Numbered from the stretch's first letter, positions 13,063-23,760 are shown. The stretch is DNA of 64,000 nucleotides from Catonia carolina (GCA_035578175.1 JAQMRL010000002.1:93908748-93972747); one strand, 5' to 3'. Numbers and translations: made by a program. The notes: generated by a model from the letters alone, not told the origin.

Positions 13063-13399
13063 TTATTTTATTTATAAACATAAATTACAGTATAAACTAG
13101 TTAATCCGATGTTTCTAGTTAACTGACGCATCCGGAGAGGTAACTAAGTTGTATAATAACACCGTAAAGTATAGTTTAGTTCGCCTTTAGTATAAAAAAA
13201 ATCTGGTATCAAACACTTACACGACTTTCTCTTGCCAATTCAAATAATGAACAATATAACCTTATATTAGTAATAAACAAAAAAACCTACTTAAAAAACA
13301 TAACCTAATTTTAATCAGGAGTAAAGGACGCAAAATGAAAATCAACTTTAGTTCGGCTTATTAACACGAAAAATCACTCTTTCACGCTAAAGTAGTATC

Positions 13400-14110
13400 T
13401 GTAGAGAAAAATACTTAAGTAAAGTTGTAGATCTTTTAATTTACTTTAAATTTAATTATATACGTTTGTTGTAAAATACATACTGAGACCGTGATTTTAA
13501 AAAATCGATTTTGTTAGATTTTCATGGAAAAAACCGCTAATTAACGCTGATTTTTTTCAAAGTATTATAGAAAAAAAATGTTTTAAATAAAAGTTGTAAG
13601 TTTTTTAATTGTCTACAACTTTAATTATATAAATTTTTGCGCTAAATTCATATTAAGGCCGCAATCTTAAAAATAAATTATTTTTTACAAGAGCACAGCC
13701 TTCCTAAGAATTTCAGCAGACTTGGGGCCTATGCTACTTTGTAGAGCATAAAAAATGTAGTAAATAAGACTATTTTATAGAAAATTATAGAAGCTGTTTT
13801 TGAGAATATTGTAAAAAAGTGAAAAATGACACAAATAAACTACTACTTCCGGTTGACCGATTTCGATGAAAATGTCGGGTCCTCTAGTAGTACTTAACTT
13901 AAGTTTCAAGTTTCAACTTCGTATAATGTTCCGTTCTTGAGATATTTTGGTCACACACACACACACACACACACGCACACACACAGACCAATCCTTAAAA
14001 ACATGGTTTTTGAGTTCAGGGGTCTGAAAACGTGTAGATCCGGTGAAAACTCGACTTCGAAAAATCGACATGGAAACAATACTGTCCTTGCTATAAATTC
14101 AAATAGACTA
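13400..14110. repeat. unclassified repetitive block with an internal duplication and a (CA)n tract
   Basis: A unit of about 85 bp at 13425-13515 recurs in diverged form at 13590-13680; both copies contain TTTAATTATATA and an AYTGAGRCCGYRATYTTAAAAA-like end. A (CA)n run sits at 13952-13985. The downstream text (CCGATTTCGATGAAAATGTC, CGTTCTTGAGATATTTTGG) is typical of dispersed insect repeats, but I cannot name the family. Confidence 0.5.
13952..13985. repeat. (CA)n microsatellite
   Basis: Alternating CA with one CG interruption. Confidence 0.95.
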
Positions 14111-14944
14111 GAGAAAGTAACAATAAAGGTATATTTTAAATAAAAGCGTATTTTCTTTGTTTAAGCTAGGGATAACAAGCAAAACCGTCAAGCGACAGTA
14201 CCAAGAATTTACAAAATGTTAGGATATTCAATGTGAAATATTTGTATCAGTTTGGAAATTAACATACTGTATGATATATGTTTAGCATTTGTTTGCATTG
14301 CATTTGTCTACTGATATTTCTGCAAAAGATATAGAAAAATAAGATTTTGTGTTAAAAATATTCCGCGGTAATTTTCTGTTTTGTAGTCATCCTTATTAAT
14401 TTACTCATAGCTTTACTATCAAATTTTGGTTTTTCAATGACGTCATCATTTGAATTTTAGTCAAACGTCTTGTGTGACAATTTCATATAAAAGCTCTTAA
14501 TCAATATCTTTTGAATGTGATTCCTCTAAGTCTTATAGTTCTTGAACCACAATATCTTCAAAATCTGGACCTTCTATTCGGTGCACCAGTTGAATTTTTT
14601 TTCAATGTTTATTGAAATAATACTTTTTTATGTAGTATAGTGTAATTTGCGTAAATGTTTACAAAAATATTAGTTTCGACTATTAAAAAGTGTGTCAACA
14701 CAACACGTGAGTGTAAGTGAGCTAGTGCATCAAGGATTGACTGTATTTTACGAAACACATTAAATTAACTAAAAATTTTCAGATAGGACTAACTATATGA
14801 AATGGATTAAAAGAAGTAATATGGGCAGTTAATTTTCATGTAATAATTTATTTACAGTAGCCTTTGATATTTAATTATCAATTTATGTCGTAATAAACAA
14901 TGTTAAATACACAATCTAAATAATAATTAATAAACCATAAATAT
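14111..14944. other. AT-rich sequence, no supported gene
   Basis: No coding, RNA or repeat signal recognised. Confidence 0.4.
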
Positions 14945-15110
14945 ATTGTATTCTATTATTGTTATAAAGCTTTGTGACTGCTTAATCTCTTCTCCCTTTT
15001 GTTCGGTTTTATAAAACAAGTTCATTAATTCTCTTTGAGCGCTGATAAGCTTATGCACATAGGACCGTATTCTACCCTTGTTTTCATACATCGGTTTTTG
15101 TGTAGGTCTC
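14945..15110 (-). other. unrecognised minus-strand open frame, possible exon or relic
   Basis: Minus-strand reading from about 15110 gives about 54 codons without a stop, including RIRSYVHKLISAQRELMNLF and KTEQKGEEIKQ. Unlike most random frames here, this is a balanced, charged, helix-like composition. A possible splice acceptor (AATAAAG) precedes it, but I see no convincing donor. It lies just left of the TTAA element at 15146. I do not recognise the protein; it could be an exon, a transposon-gene fragment or chance. Confidence 0.25.
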
Positions 15111-15334
15111 TTTATTCAACAGGTAATTGAAGGTTTATTTTTTAAGGGCAGTCCGGAATGACAAAATCGAAAAACTATCGATTTTCGGTTTTTTAACCTA
15201 AATGATAGTTTTAAATTCTCTCTTTCCAATGGTACATAAATTACATCTCTAAGAAAACTATAAATATTTTTATGATTTTTTTGAAACTTGAAGTTTTGCT
15301 CGAATTTTTCTGCACTAATTGTTTTTTTTTTATT

Positions 15335-15662
15335 CCACCGGGTTGGTCTAGAGGTAAAGTCGTCGCTAAGATCAGCTGTTTAACAGCTGATTTTTGGAGA
15401 CAAAGGTTCCTGGTTCAAATCCTAGTAGAGGTAATTTACTTGTAATGACACAAATTTGATGCACACCTGGAGTTGTTTATTTTTGAGTCTATTGAAATAA
15501 AAATAGATATCTCCAGCTGATTAAAATAAATACTTTAAAAATTATTTAATTTACATTAACAAAAGTATGGTTACTAGGCAACTGAGAAGAAGAAAATAGA
15601 ATTATAAATTATTTTAATGGGGGACTGGAGGCCAAACCAAGAGAGTGGGTCCCTCATTCGTT
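15335..15662 (+). repeat. tRNA-derived SINE with long body (family B, copy 1)
   Basis: The head CCGGGTTGGTCTAGAGGTAA carries a box A-like TGGTCTAGAGG, and CTGGTTCAAATCC is box B-like. The body, including CCAGCTGATTAAAATAAATA, GGTTACTAGGCAACTGAG and GGGGGACTGGAGGCCAAACC, recurs inverted at 39322-39545 and, more diverged, at 31868-32100. Confidence 0.75.
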
Positions 15663-15957
15663 CTTTAAAAAATAGTGATAAAAATATAACAAATAGTAAA
15701 ATCGGATGAGAATTGGTGTATTATAAAGTGTTTACCATATAATATTGATAATGGACAGACAACTGAGATGTAAATATAAAACATAAAACCCACAATAAAC
15801 TAAACAGTGAGTGCATAAAAACTGAAAAATATGTTCATAGCATAACAAATATTGTAACAATAAAGTATTAATTGTTTACTAATTTAGTTTACTACAAATT
15901 TGGCCGATCCCTTGTGGGGATACGTAGAGGATTAATTTAGTTTCTTTCATACTTTTT

Positions 15958-16165
15958 TATGGATTTGAATACTAGACAGTGGTTACCGGTGTTCTTTGAT
16001 GGTTGGGGTTCAATTAACCATACTCACTCAGGAATGGTCGACCTGAGTGTGTACAGGACTACACCTCATTTACATTTCATGCACATCATCCTCATCTCAT
16101 TGGTGGGTCATTGGGTTGCTTATTGTTCTGAATTGAACAGATTGCAACGTACACACATTAGAGAT
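15958..16165 (+). repeat. dispersed repeat family C (SINE body), copy 1
   Basis: Landmarks are TTTGAATACTAGACAGTGG, GGTTCAATTAACCATACT, CTCAGGAATGGTC and TGAACAGATTGCAACGTA. Similar copies lie at 37127-37335 (plus) and 21322-21485 (minus). Part of this body also follows the tRNA-like head at 11850-12032, so it is probably the 3' part of the same SINE type. Confidence 0.75.
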
Positions 16166-16342
16166 TACAAAAAAATTGTTTTTCATTTTATTCGTTACGT
16201 AGACTATACAACGTTTTTTACATATTTCCTTGTATATAGTATTATAATTTTTTTAACAATGATTGTCTTGAAGTTAAGTTGGCAATGAATCAGCTTATTT
16301 AGATTTAGAACCTTTTGACACTGAGTTTGTTTATTGTGAATT

Positions 16343-16528
16343 TTTTTTTTTTTTTTTTTTTTTGGTTTAACGTCCGACTGTTTTGCAAATTGCTGCTAAT
16401 GCAGACGGTGAAGGATGAAATGAATTTTTTTTGTAACGTATGAAAAAATGCCATGCCCGAGTGGGATTCGAACCCAAGACCGCGTGATGAGAGGCGAGCA
16501 CGTTACCAACATCGCCAACGCGGCCGGC
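16343..16528 (-). mobile_element. young tRNA-derived SINE with 12-bp TSD
   Basis: The TSD TTATTGTGAATT is at 16331-16342 and 16529-16540. On the minus strand the element starts GCCGGCCGCGTTGGCGATGT (box A-like TGGCGATGTTGG), has a strong box B (GGTTCGAATCC, complement of 16464-16474), then a short body, and ends in a poly(A) of about 22 (T run on the plus strand). It is the best preserved SINE in the window. RNA polymerase III transcription from the internal boxes is expected from family knowledge. Confidence 0.88.
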
Positions 16529-16948
16529 TTATTGTGAATTGAGGGTTAGTTTAGATATATTCGTCATTTTCTAACAGACTTATCTCAGTTTCAGTTTTTT
16601 TCAAATTCATGTACCTTTTTCTCATGAACCAATAGAGTAATCGGGATGAAATTTTTTGTGCGTGTATAACTTACTTAGGGCTTTGATTTACGTGTATGGT
16701 TTTTAAAAACTTTCATATTTAAATGAAAAATAAATTTCTTCCTAAAAATTTTAAAGTCAAAAATATTATTTTTTTTAAATTCTTCTAGAAATTTTTAATT
16801 ACGGCTTTTAGAAAAACCACAAACGTAAAAGTTGTAAAAAGATCTGAATTTTAATTTGGTGAAAGAATCAACTCAAATCTTGAGTAGTTCTTGAGAAAAA
16901 GGTACAAACGTTAACATTATGTAAGATACGATTCCGGACTCCCCTTAA

Positions 16949-17529
16949 GTCTTCTGTATACATTTTTAAAATATTCTAAATAAATGGTGCTAATATTTAA
17001 TTGTAGAATTACTGAACTACCAAACTTTTACCAAGAAACTAATTATCAAATTTTGAGGATCAGTATTACTAAATAATTTTGTGTTCATGATCAGTTTAAA
17101 AGATTAAAGAAAATCAAGTATTAATTGTAAAAAAAAACAATGAACTTAACAGAAATGAAGTTAATAATTAAAAACGTGAATAAATATATTTTTGTTAACA
17201 ATTTTTATAACGATTGGCTGAGTCAATGATAAAATTTAGAGTGTAATGAATAAAGTTCCCGGGCTCAACTCTGCTTCAGTCTAAAAATATTTCGCGAAAT
17301 ATTCAAAAATTTTAGCTAGTATGTATTTACATGATTATATTTTGAAACTAAGTAAAATTTTTAATATGGTCACGGTAACTGAGTTCCATGTTACAAACGG
17401 TTTTGGTTGTTTGAGTAAATTTCATATAGAAGTAGCAGAGGGATTTTTCTATTCCTACAATAGAAACACCTGATGATTTGAATAAAGGGATCAATTATTC
17501 TATCTTCTACTACTATGCACATTTTCCAT
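16949..17529. other. AT-rich sequence, no supported gene
   Basis: Nothing recognised. Confidence 0.4.
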
Positions 17530-17684
17530 AATACTTATAAATAACGTCTTACTACTTGATAACAAGACGAAGACAAAATACATGGTCATTACTAAGCGAG
17601 ACAATCCACAAGAACAATTTTTTGCTGGGCAAGGCAGAATCGAACAAGTTGAAGCGTATAATTATCTGGGAACCCGAGTCAATT
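17530..17684 (+). pseudogene. LINE reverse transcriptase fragment, 5' portion before a transposon insertion
   Basis: The frame reads NKTKTKYMVITKRDNPQEQF and then VEAYNYLGTRVN, the region just after the YADD core in RTE/CR1-like insect LINE reverse transcriptases. It breaks at 17684. The rest of the frame resumes exactly after the inserted element at 19009. No start is present; the copy is 5'-truncated. Confidence 0.85.
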
Positions 17685-19008
17685 GAGGGCATTGCCGGAA
17701 GACGGGCACATAGGCTTATGTGCCCTTTTTCCGACAATCGTTTTAAATGATCCGCCATAATGTTTTGTACATGTCTTTAAAATTTCATGTCGATATTTCT
17801 TATCTGTGAGTAAGGAGAGAATTTTTTGTTTCTGTCGGTACAGTTGGCAGCAGGGTCTGATGTTGTGTACTGTTCTACTCTCAACGATTACTTTGGTTGT
17901 ATGCATTCAATATTCACATACACAATGATGATGAATCTTAATTTTACTGTTTTATGGAAACCCAGGCTGCCAAAAACGCAAATTCTGTGGTATCATTTTT
18001 ATTTGATCGTTTGAAAAAAAATATGCTAAAGTTTCCTGAAGTAAAAACTATAATATTACTGTCAGACTCGGCAGGAGGACAAAATCGAAATAGCACTGTC
18101 GTAAACATTGTTCCTGGTTTAGTAAGGTTTTTAGTGTTGAGCTAATTCAAATGTTTCCTGAACGTGGACACTCGTTCACACAATGTGACAGAAATTTTGG
18201 CCTTGTGCGATCAAAGATGAAGAAACGAGAAGTAGTAGGCACTGCTAAACCTTGGCTGGAGGCAATGGTCCAAGCTCACCAAACCCCAAGCTGGTTTCAA
18301 GTTCAAATGGACCGAAATATGATCATGGACTGGGAAATTGCTCTTGCTCCATTTTTTCTGCATAAATGTCATTTTCTGCATTTTTGTCTTACAAACAATC
18401 GAGCATTGTTCCTTACCCTAAAGTGTCAGCAGCAAAGATCACAGATGTAAGAAGCCTAATGAAACATCTCAGTCTTAGTGACCAGAACTGGCTAGAAGAT
18501 ATTTTAAGTGAAACTAATAATATATAAACATTTTTTTATTAGGGCTGTAAATAATATTAAAAATATCCTCATGTTTTTTTTAACTTTTTCTTTGATACGC
18601 CTATATGCTAATAAACTTAATTAAAATGTTACAAAATATTTCTTTTTTGTAAATATAACAAATAATGGTTTAATAATGATTTTATTTTGATTTTGTAATA
18701 AATAAGTAAACAATTTTCTAAAAAATGTTGTAGTTTTTAATCATCTGTAGCCTTTAATATTTAATTGTTGGAAGAAGGGCACATAACATGCACGTTTAAT
18801 ATATTTTTTTAAATACATTGTACAATTTTAATATTTTGTTATTATAATTCCAGGAATCAGTGAAAACTAAATTTTATAAATAATTTTTTTACCAAAACAC
18901 TTAGAAAATACTTTCCTATACTTTCCTATAAAAAGAAACTAAATTTTCAACCTTCATTTTCCAAAATAGAAGTTTTTTGCTATGTGCTCTTCTTCCGGCA
19001 ATGTCCTC
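17685..19008 (+). mobile_element. DNA transposon with AATT TSD, DUF7869/Sola-like
   Basis: The 4-bp TSD AATT is at 17681-17684 and 19009-19012. Terminal inverted repeats of 29 bp (17685-17713 and 18980-19008) match at 26 positions; each starts GAGGRCATTGCCGGAAGA. Just inside the left end the repeat is followed by its own inverted copy (palindrome around 17704-17725), and a direct subterminal copy of GGAAGAAGGGCACATA sits at 18774-18789. Insertion at this point splits a LINE frame cleanly. A 4-bp TSD with this kind of transposase fits the Sola superfamily; that name is an inference. Confidence 0.75.
17954..18527 (+). pseudogene. DDE-type transposase C-terminal remnant (DUF7869/Sola-like)
   Basis: Frames include METQAAKNANSVVSFL, ILLSDSAGGQNRNSTVV (a probable catalytic Asp in the SD(S/G)xGGQNRN motif), then after a frame change FPERGHSFTQCDRNFGLV. 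The frame ends, after a further shift near 18380, with SLSDQNWLEDILSE and a stop at about 18525. Stops and frame changes near 18140 and 18380 break it, and the N-terminal half is missing. The SD..GGQNRN and ERGHSF..CDR..G pair is a familiar signature of an arthropod transposon-encoded family; I cannot confirm the domain name without a search. Confidence 0.7.
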
Positions 19009-19590
19009 AATTGCAGTGCAAGCTACCTGCCAGAAATAAAGATCATAATAGAAAAGGCCAGGGCAGCATTCCTAAAAATGAGACCTGATCTGTCGGCCCG
19101 CGACCTGAGCCTCAAAACCAGGACCCGCCTCCTGAAGTGCTACGTCTTTCCCATCCTCTTGTATGGGGTAGAGGCGTAGACACTCACCAAAGAATGTGAG
19201 ACCCGTCTACAAGCGTTTGAAATGTAGACCTACCGGAGAATGCTTCGAATACCGTGGACAGACAGAGTCACAAATATGGAGGTCCTCAGAAGAACGGGGA
19301 AAGAGCTGGAAATCCTGCAGAGCATAAAGACAAGAAAACTGACATACCTTGGACACATCATAAGGGGGCCTAAATACGAGATTCTGCATCTCATAATTTA
19401 AGGGAAACTCGTTGGTAAACGCTCGGTGGGCCGCAAATGAATATCCTGGTTAAGAAACCTGAGAGAAGCGTTTAACTTCTCGTCGCATGAACTTTTTAGA
19501 GCAGCAGTGGACAAGGTACGACTGACGATGATGATAGCCAACCTTCGCAATGGAGAGCACCTGAAGAGAGACTCGATAACACTATATTAC
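19009..19590 (+). pseudogene. LINE reverse transcriptase fragment, 3' portion after the transposon
   Basis: Continues the 17530-17684 frame: EIKIIIEKARAAFLKM, LLKCYVFPILLYGVEA, a stop, then RRMLRIPWTDRVTNMEVLRR, TRKLTYLGHIIRGPKYEILH and SWLRNLREAF to the C-terminus near 19580 (MMIANLRNG). In-frame stops occur near 19177, 19225, 19400 and 19438. This is the thumb and C-terminal region of an RTE/CR1-like LINE; a related relic lies on the minus strand at 28260-28720. Confidence 0.85.
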
Positions 19591-20334
19591 AATAGTTGTT
19601 ACTCATTATAACTCAAAAAATTTACAATAAAAGTAATTACTTCCTGAGTAGTTGATTTCTCTACTAAAAGTTACAAATATTTAAAATTTCTGATAATATA
19701 AACGGTTCTTAAAAACAACTTATTAATAGCAAACAAGAAAAATACAAACTATTGCTTATATTGGAAAAATACTTTTAAATTTAAAATTATATTTTAAGAC
19801 ATTCTGAGATATTTTCACGCGTTGTGAGTGTGTATGTGTACATTATGTCCCTTCGGAATCGCTATGGAGTTCCCAAAGGAGGTGTACATCTATATAAAAC
19901 TGACATACTAATATGTATTCTCAATTTATTTGACATGACTTAGTTACCTACAGTATAAATTTCATTTTATAAAATTTATTCCGGTGTTGTAGATATATTG
20001 CGGTTTAGTTCACAGATGTTACATTCACTTAATAACACCTAAGTAACGTGAACAATATATTTCACACAATAAGCTAGATATATTTAAAAATAGATTAAAT
20101 TGGTTTTTAGAGATAATACATAGAAGTTATATGAGATAATATAAAAAATGACTTTAGTACAGGAAGAAAATATTTGATATAGAGTCTGACATGAAAGCGA
20201 GATACCAAATCTGTGTTTAGATTGTACGCATCACCATTTTGCAATATTGGTTTTATCAAACACATGTGTGATGTATACGTAGGTAGATACTGACTTCTAC
20301 TTACTATGGAATATACAGTATTTAAATGATTATT
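19591..20334. other. AT-rich sequence, no supported gene
   Basis: Nothing recognised. Confidence 0.4.
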
Positions 20335-20880
20335 ATTTTTTCGTCAGTCTCTCAACTGGTTTGATGCAGGTCTCCATGTTGTTCTATCTTGCGCAAGTCG
20401 TTTCATATCTACATACCTGTAACACCCTACATCTTTTGAAATTTGCTTTATATTTTTAACTTTTTCCTCCCTCTACAATTCATTCCCTCAATATTACCTT
20501 CCATTATTGATAACCCAATACCTGGATGTCTTAAGATATGTCTCACTAGCCTATCCCTTCATCTGGTAAGATGTTTCCATATACTTCTTTTTTCATCCAC
20601 TCGTCTAAGAACCTCTAAATTACTTATTTTGTCCACCCACCTAATCTTTAACATTTTCCTACAACATCACATTTAAAAAGCTTGATCCTCTTCATTTCTA
20701 AAGCCCCTATCACCTAGGTTTCACTCCCTTGTAATGCTAAACTCCAAACATAGTGTTTTAAAAAATGTTTTCTTACCTGACAGTCAATGTTTATAGTTAG
20801 TAAGCTGTTTTTCACTTCAAAGGCTTTTGTAACTTGAGCAATCCTACTTTTGATATCATTTGTACTTCTACCTTTGTTAT
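20335..20880 (-). pseudogene. LINE 3' fragment (copy 1), reverse transcriptase C-terminus
   Basis: The minus strand reads STNDIKSRIAQVTKAFEVKN, then HYVWSLALQGSETW, and ends YVDMKRLAQDRTTWRPASNQ with a stop at about 20345. This is the usual C-terminus of an endonuclease-type insect LINE. Several internal stops are present. A second copy, in the same orientation, lies 1.4 kb away at 21740. Confidence 0.85.
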
Positions 20881-21004
20881 TAGAAGTACAAGTTTAAATT
20901 TAAATAATATCTAAAGTTAAGGAAATTTGTGGTTTAAATATTATACTTACATGCTAAGTAAATATATGAGAGTAAATATTTTAGAACTGTGAAATGGAAC
21001 TTAC
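20881..21004 (-). other. presumed intron sequence after the receptor exon
   Basis: Begins, on the minus strand, with the donor GTAAGT (complement of 20999-21004). The intron must continue leftward beyond the LINE copy. Confidence 0.5.
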
Positions 21005-21110
21005 TTGTACACCACCGACTCCAATTACATACATTAGTTGAGCCATAAATAATGCTGCCAGCAGATTCATTAGTGTAGTACCCGACAAACTTCGAAGATC
21101 AGAGAACAAA
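21005..21110 (-). CDS. single internal exon of a 7tm_2-like G-protein-coupled receptor gene
   Basis: The minus-strand exon is 106 nt, one base finishing a split codon plus 35 codons. The translation includes SDLRSLSGTTLMNLLAALFM and AQLMYVIGVGGVQ, a short charged loop then a hydrophobic helix. LRxLxGxxLMxLLxALxxAQL is typical of transmembrane helix 2 in class B, adhesion and Methuselah-type receptors. It is bounded by a pyrimidine-rich acceptor ending in TTACAG (complement of 21111 onward) and a strong donor, GTACAA|GTAAGT, ending at 21005. Entering phase is 2 and leaving phase 0. Flanking exons were not found in the window, as expected if introns are large and repeat-filled. The receptor subfamily is uncertain. 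This is the strongest evidence for a real host gene. Confidence 0.72.
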
Positions 21111-21321
21111 CTGTAACGTAAAAGGAAACAAAAACGTATTAATAAAACGTGAGAAAAATATTTCTTCCACAGATAATGAATGAATTTTTTCAATATATTA
21201 AATAAAAATTGTTTAAACTTGTCTAAATTTCTTTACATAAAAACAAAATTCCTGTGTTAATCATGAAAAACAGAGAAACTCTGACAAAATATAAATGTAA
21301 ATGTTGTTTTATACCCAATGT

Positions 21322-21485
21322 ACGTACGTTGCAATCTGTTCAATTTAAGAACAATTAAAATCTCGAGACCCAATGAGATGAGATGAGATGAGGATGAAGT
21401 GTTGGACATGTAAATGAGGTTTAGTCATGTACAGACTCAGATCGACAATTACTAAGAGATTATGGTTAATTGATCCATACTAAAT
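21322..21485 (-). repeat. dispersed repeat family C, copy 3
   Basis: Reverse complement resembles 15958-16165: GGATCAATTAACCATAATCT, CATGACTAAACCTCATTTAC and TTGAACAGATTGCAACGTA. It includes a small ATGAG tandem run near 21372-21395. It would lie in the intron upstream of the receptor exon. Confidence 0.7.
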
Positions 21486-21739
21486 GTTTTAGTGAGTGTT
21501 AAATATGTAAAGGATCATATTGTTGAATGGGCTAATGATTTGGTAAAGTCAGGAATGCAGAACTAATATTTTGTAAATTTCAAACTATTTTTGACCGTAA
21601 CCTAGTGAATTTTTATTCATTAATACAAGACAACCGTTCAAACAAAGAGATTTGTATTTTTACAGCAACAAAACTAAAAACAACTTTAATCAAAAAACAA
21701 CAACTGGAAATGGAACAATTCCGAGTTTGACAAATCTGT

Positions 21740-22151
21740 TTTTTTTGTCATCAGTCTCTCGACTGATTTGATGCAGTTCTCTAAGCTGTTCTATTTTGCG
21801 CATGTCGTTTCATATTTACATACCTGTAACACCCTATCTTTTGTAATAAGCTTTATATATTCTAATCTTTGGCTGCCCTTACAATTCACTCCATCAATAT
21901 TACCCTCCATTGTTGGTAGAGCAATACCTGGATGTCTTAAGATATGACCCGCTGGCTTAACCCTTCTTCTGGTAAAATGTTTCTATATATTTCTTTTTTC
22001 ATCCATTGTTTATGAACCATTATATTACTTATTTTGTCCACCCACCTAATCTTTAACATTTTCCTACATCACATTTCAAAAACTTTTATCGTCTTCCTTT
22101 CTATAGCAACTACACCCACGTTTTACTCTTTTACAATTCTACAGTCCAAAC
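21740..22151 (-). pseudogene. LINE 3' fragment (copy 2), part before the inserted transposon
   Basis: Closely similar to 20340-20750 in the same orientation (CAGTCTCTCGACTGATTTGA, TACCTGGATGTCTTAAGATA). The copy is cut at GTCCAAAC (22144-22151) and resumes after a duplicated GTCCAAAC at 23697-23704. Confidence 0.85.
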
Positions 22152-23696
22152 GGGGGACGGTTAGAATGGTATCCTCATAGAATGGTATCCTAGAAGGGTT
22201 CAGAATCCCGCTGTGTGTTTTGTCATGTTGTGGCATCAGCTAATTTTAATCCCTATTATATTTCGATAAAGGTGGTCACTTTTTCCCGACAGTGCTCTCT
22301 CTCTGTCACTCTTCACAGTGTTTTCTGTCTTCTTCTACTCTACCTGCTACCTGCGGGCCCCCCTACGTGCCCAACCCTTAACAATTCAATAATAATAATA
22401 AAACTACATTAACGTATCAATGCTTACAGAGCTCATTTTAGAAAAAGATCTAAATTCATGTAAGAAAATTACTCGTATTTTATCTTTAATCTATTTGAAT
22501 GTGTGCTGGTTTTTAATTACGCTGTATTATTATTGTATTATTATAAGTATTAATTTATCGTACAATTTTTCACTTTCTTGCATTTTTCTCAAAACTAGCT
22601 CCTACATTTTTTTAAATCCTATTATTTATGCTACATTTTTTATGCTCAATAAGGTAAGCGCCATATTTGTGAAATTTTTGGATAAAATAGTAAAAAAAGT
22701 ATTTTTCTTTAAGATTACAGCCTTAATATACTTTTAGAGCAAACACGTATGAAATGAATGTTGTAGAGAAATTAAAAACATACAACTTAGATTTCAACAT
22801 GTTTTTGTACAACGCCGTCAATTATTTACCGTCAATTAGTAATTTTCTGTAGTTCTTTCATTAAAATCGGTAAAAGAAAATGGAATTTTTTAATATTGCG
22901 GCCTTTGTATGCATTTTACGATACAAGCATAGCGTATAGAAGAGTCTCTTCTATACGCTATGATACAAGTACCAATATAAAGTTATGGAGAATTAAAAAC
23001 TCTACAACTTTTTGTTCAAGCATTTTCTTCTGCGGAGCGTCAATTAGTAATTTCCTGAATTTTGTAAGTTGTACAGATATTGATTATCATTTTGTATTGT
23101 TTACTAAAGATTTTTGTAGATGATTCGTTTAATTTTTTACGTTAGTAAGAGAGGCCAGATTTTGGTTTTACTTGAAACAGTGCTATTTTCGTTAATGGGT
23201 GACTGAATTATTTCTCCAAGTAATAATACACTATTCTAATTGAAAATTTTCTTAGGATTTACAAATATTGGTAATAGGAGGAAGAACTGGCTTTGTTTGT
23301 ACAATACTACAGTAGTTCTAAAATTCTATTTCAATGTTATAACTAAATTGTGTATATAGCAGTGACTGACTGAAATGTTTTATAAAATGTACTACGCTTA
23401 TCGGCTAGGTTAGGCTAGATAGGTTTCAATATTAAAAGTTATTCCTTTCTTTCTCAGAAATCTACCTGATATATGAAAAGAGTGTACCATTCTTCATGTG
23501 GCAGGTAGACGATGGGTAAATAGGGTAGTTTTATTACCTTTTATTACTCATAAATTACTCAAGCGTCGGTAATTTATCAAAAAGAGTTGTACAAACTTTT
23601 ATGACCATCTACCTACTAAGTATCTCATCATTGGATTACCTTCTATTACGCTAACAAAGGATACCATTCTAACAGGATACCAATATATCCCAACTC
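22152..23696. mobile_element. non-autonomous DNA transposon with 8-bp TSD (hAT-like)
   Basis: The TSD GTCCAAAC is at 22144-22151 and 23697-23704. The ends are imperfect inverted repeats of about 40 bp, each with two spaced copies of GGTATCCT; the inner one reads TAGAATGGTATCC on both sides. No transposase is recognised. Open frames inside (22215-22412, 22420-22737, 22896-23123) are hydrophobic or low-complexity. A 35-nt palindrome lies at 22928-22962. An 8-bp TSD fits hAT-like elements, but the outermost bases do not show a clean hAT end. Confidence 0.65.
22928..22962. repeat. 35-nt perfect palindrome
   Basis: 17-bp arms (CATAGCGTATAGAAGAG and its complement) around one T. Located inside the 8-bp-TSD element. 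Confidence 0.95.
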
Positions 23697-23760
23697 GTCC
23701 AAACGTAGTGCTTTAAGAAATTTTTCCGAATCTGTAAATCAATGTTTATACTCAGGAAGA
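23697..23760 (-). pseudogene. LINE 3' fragment (copy 2), remainder after the transposon
   Basis: Continues the match to copy 1 (TAGTGYTTTAARAAAT and CAATGTTTATA). The similarity ends near 23755. Confidence 0.65.

Larger units (their letters stand above)
15146..16944. mobile_element. TTAA-target DNA element carrying nested SINEs
   Basis: Flanked by TTAA at 15142-15145 and 16945-16948. The inverted ends read GGGCAGTCCGGAAT on the left and GGGGAGTCCGGAAT inward from the right (13 of 14 identical). No transposase frame remains. SINE or repeat sequences at 15335-15662, 15958-16165 and 16343-16528 lie inside, so the original element was roughly 1 kb. The TTAA target and inverted ends fit a piggyBac-like non-autonomous element; the assignment is inferred from the ends alone. 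Confidence 0.6.

Noticed and set aside
16450..16528. Possible functional tRNA gene
   Set aside because: Box A and B are good, but a poly(A) tail and 12-bp TSD make it a SINE. The same holds for the other tRNA-like stretches.
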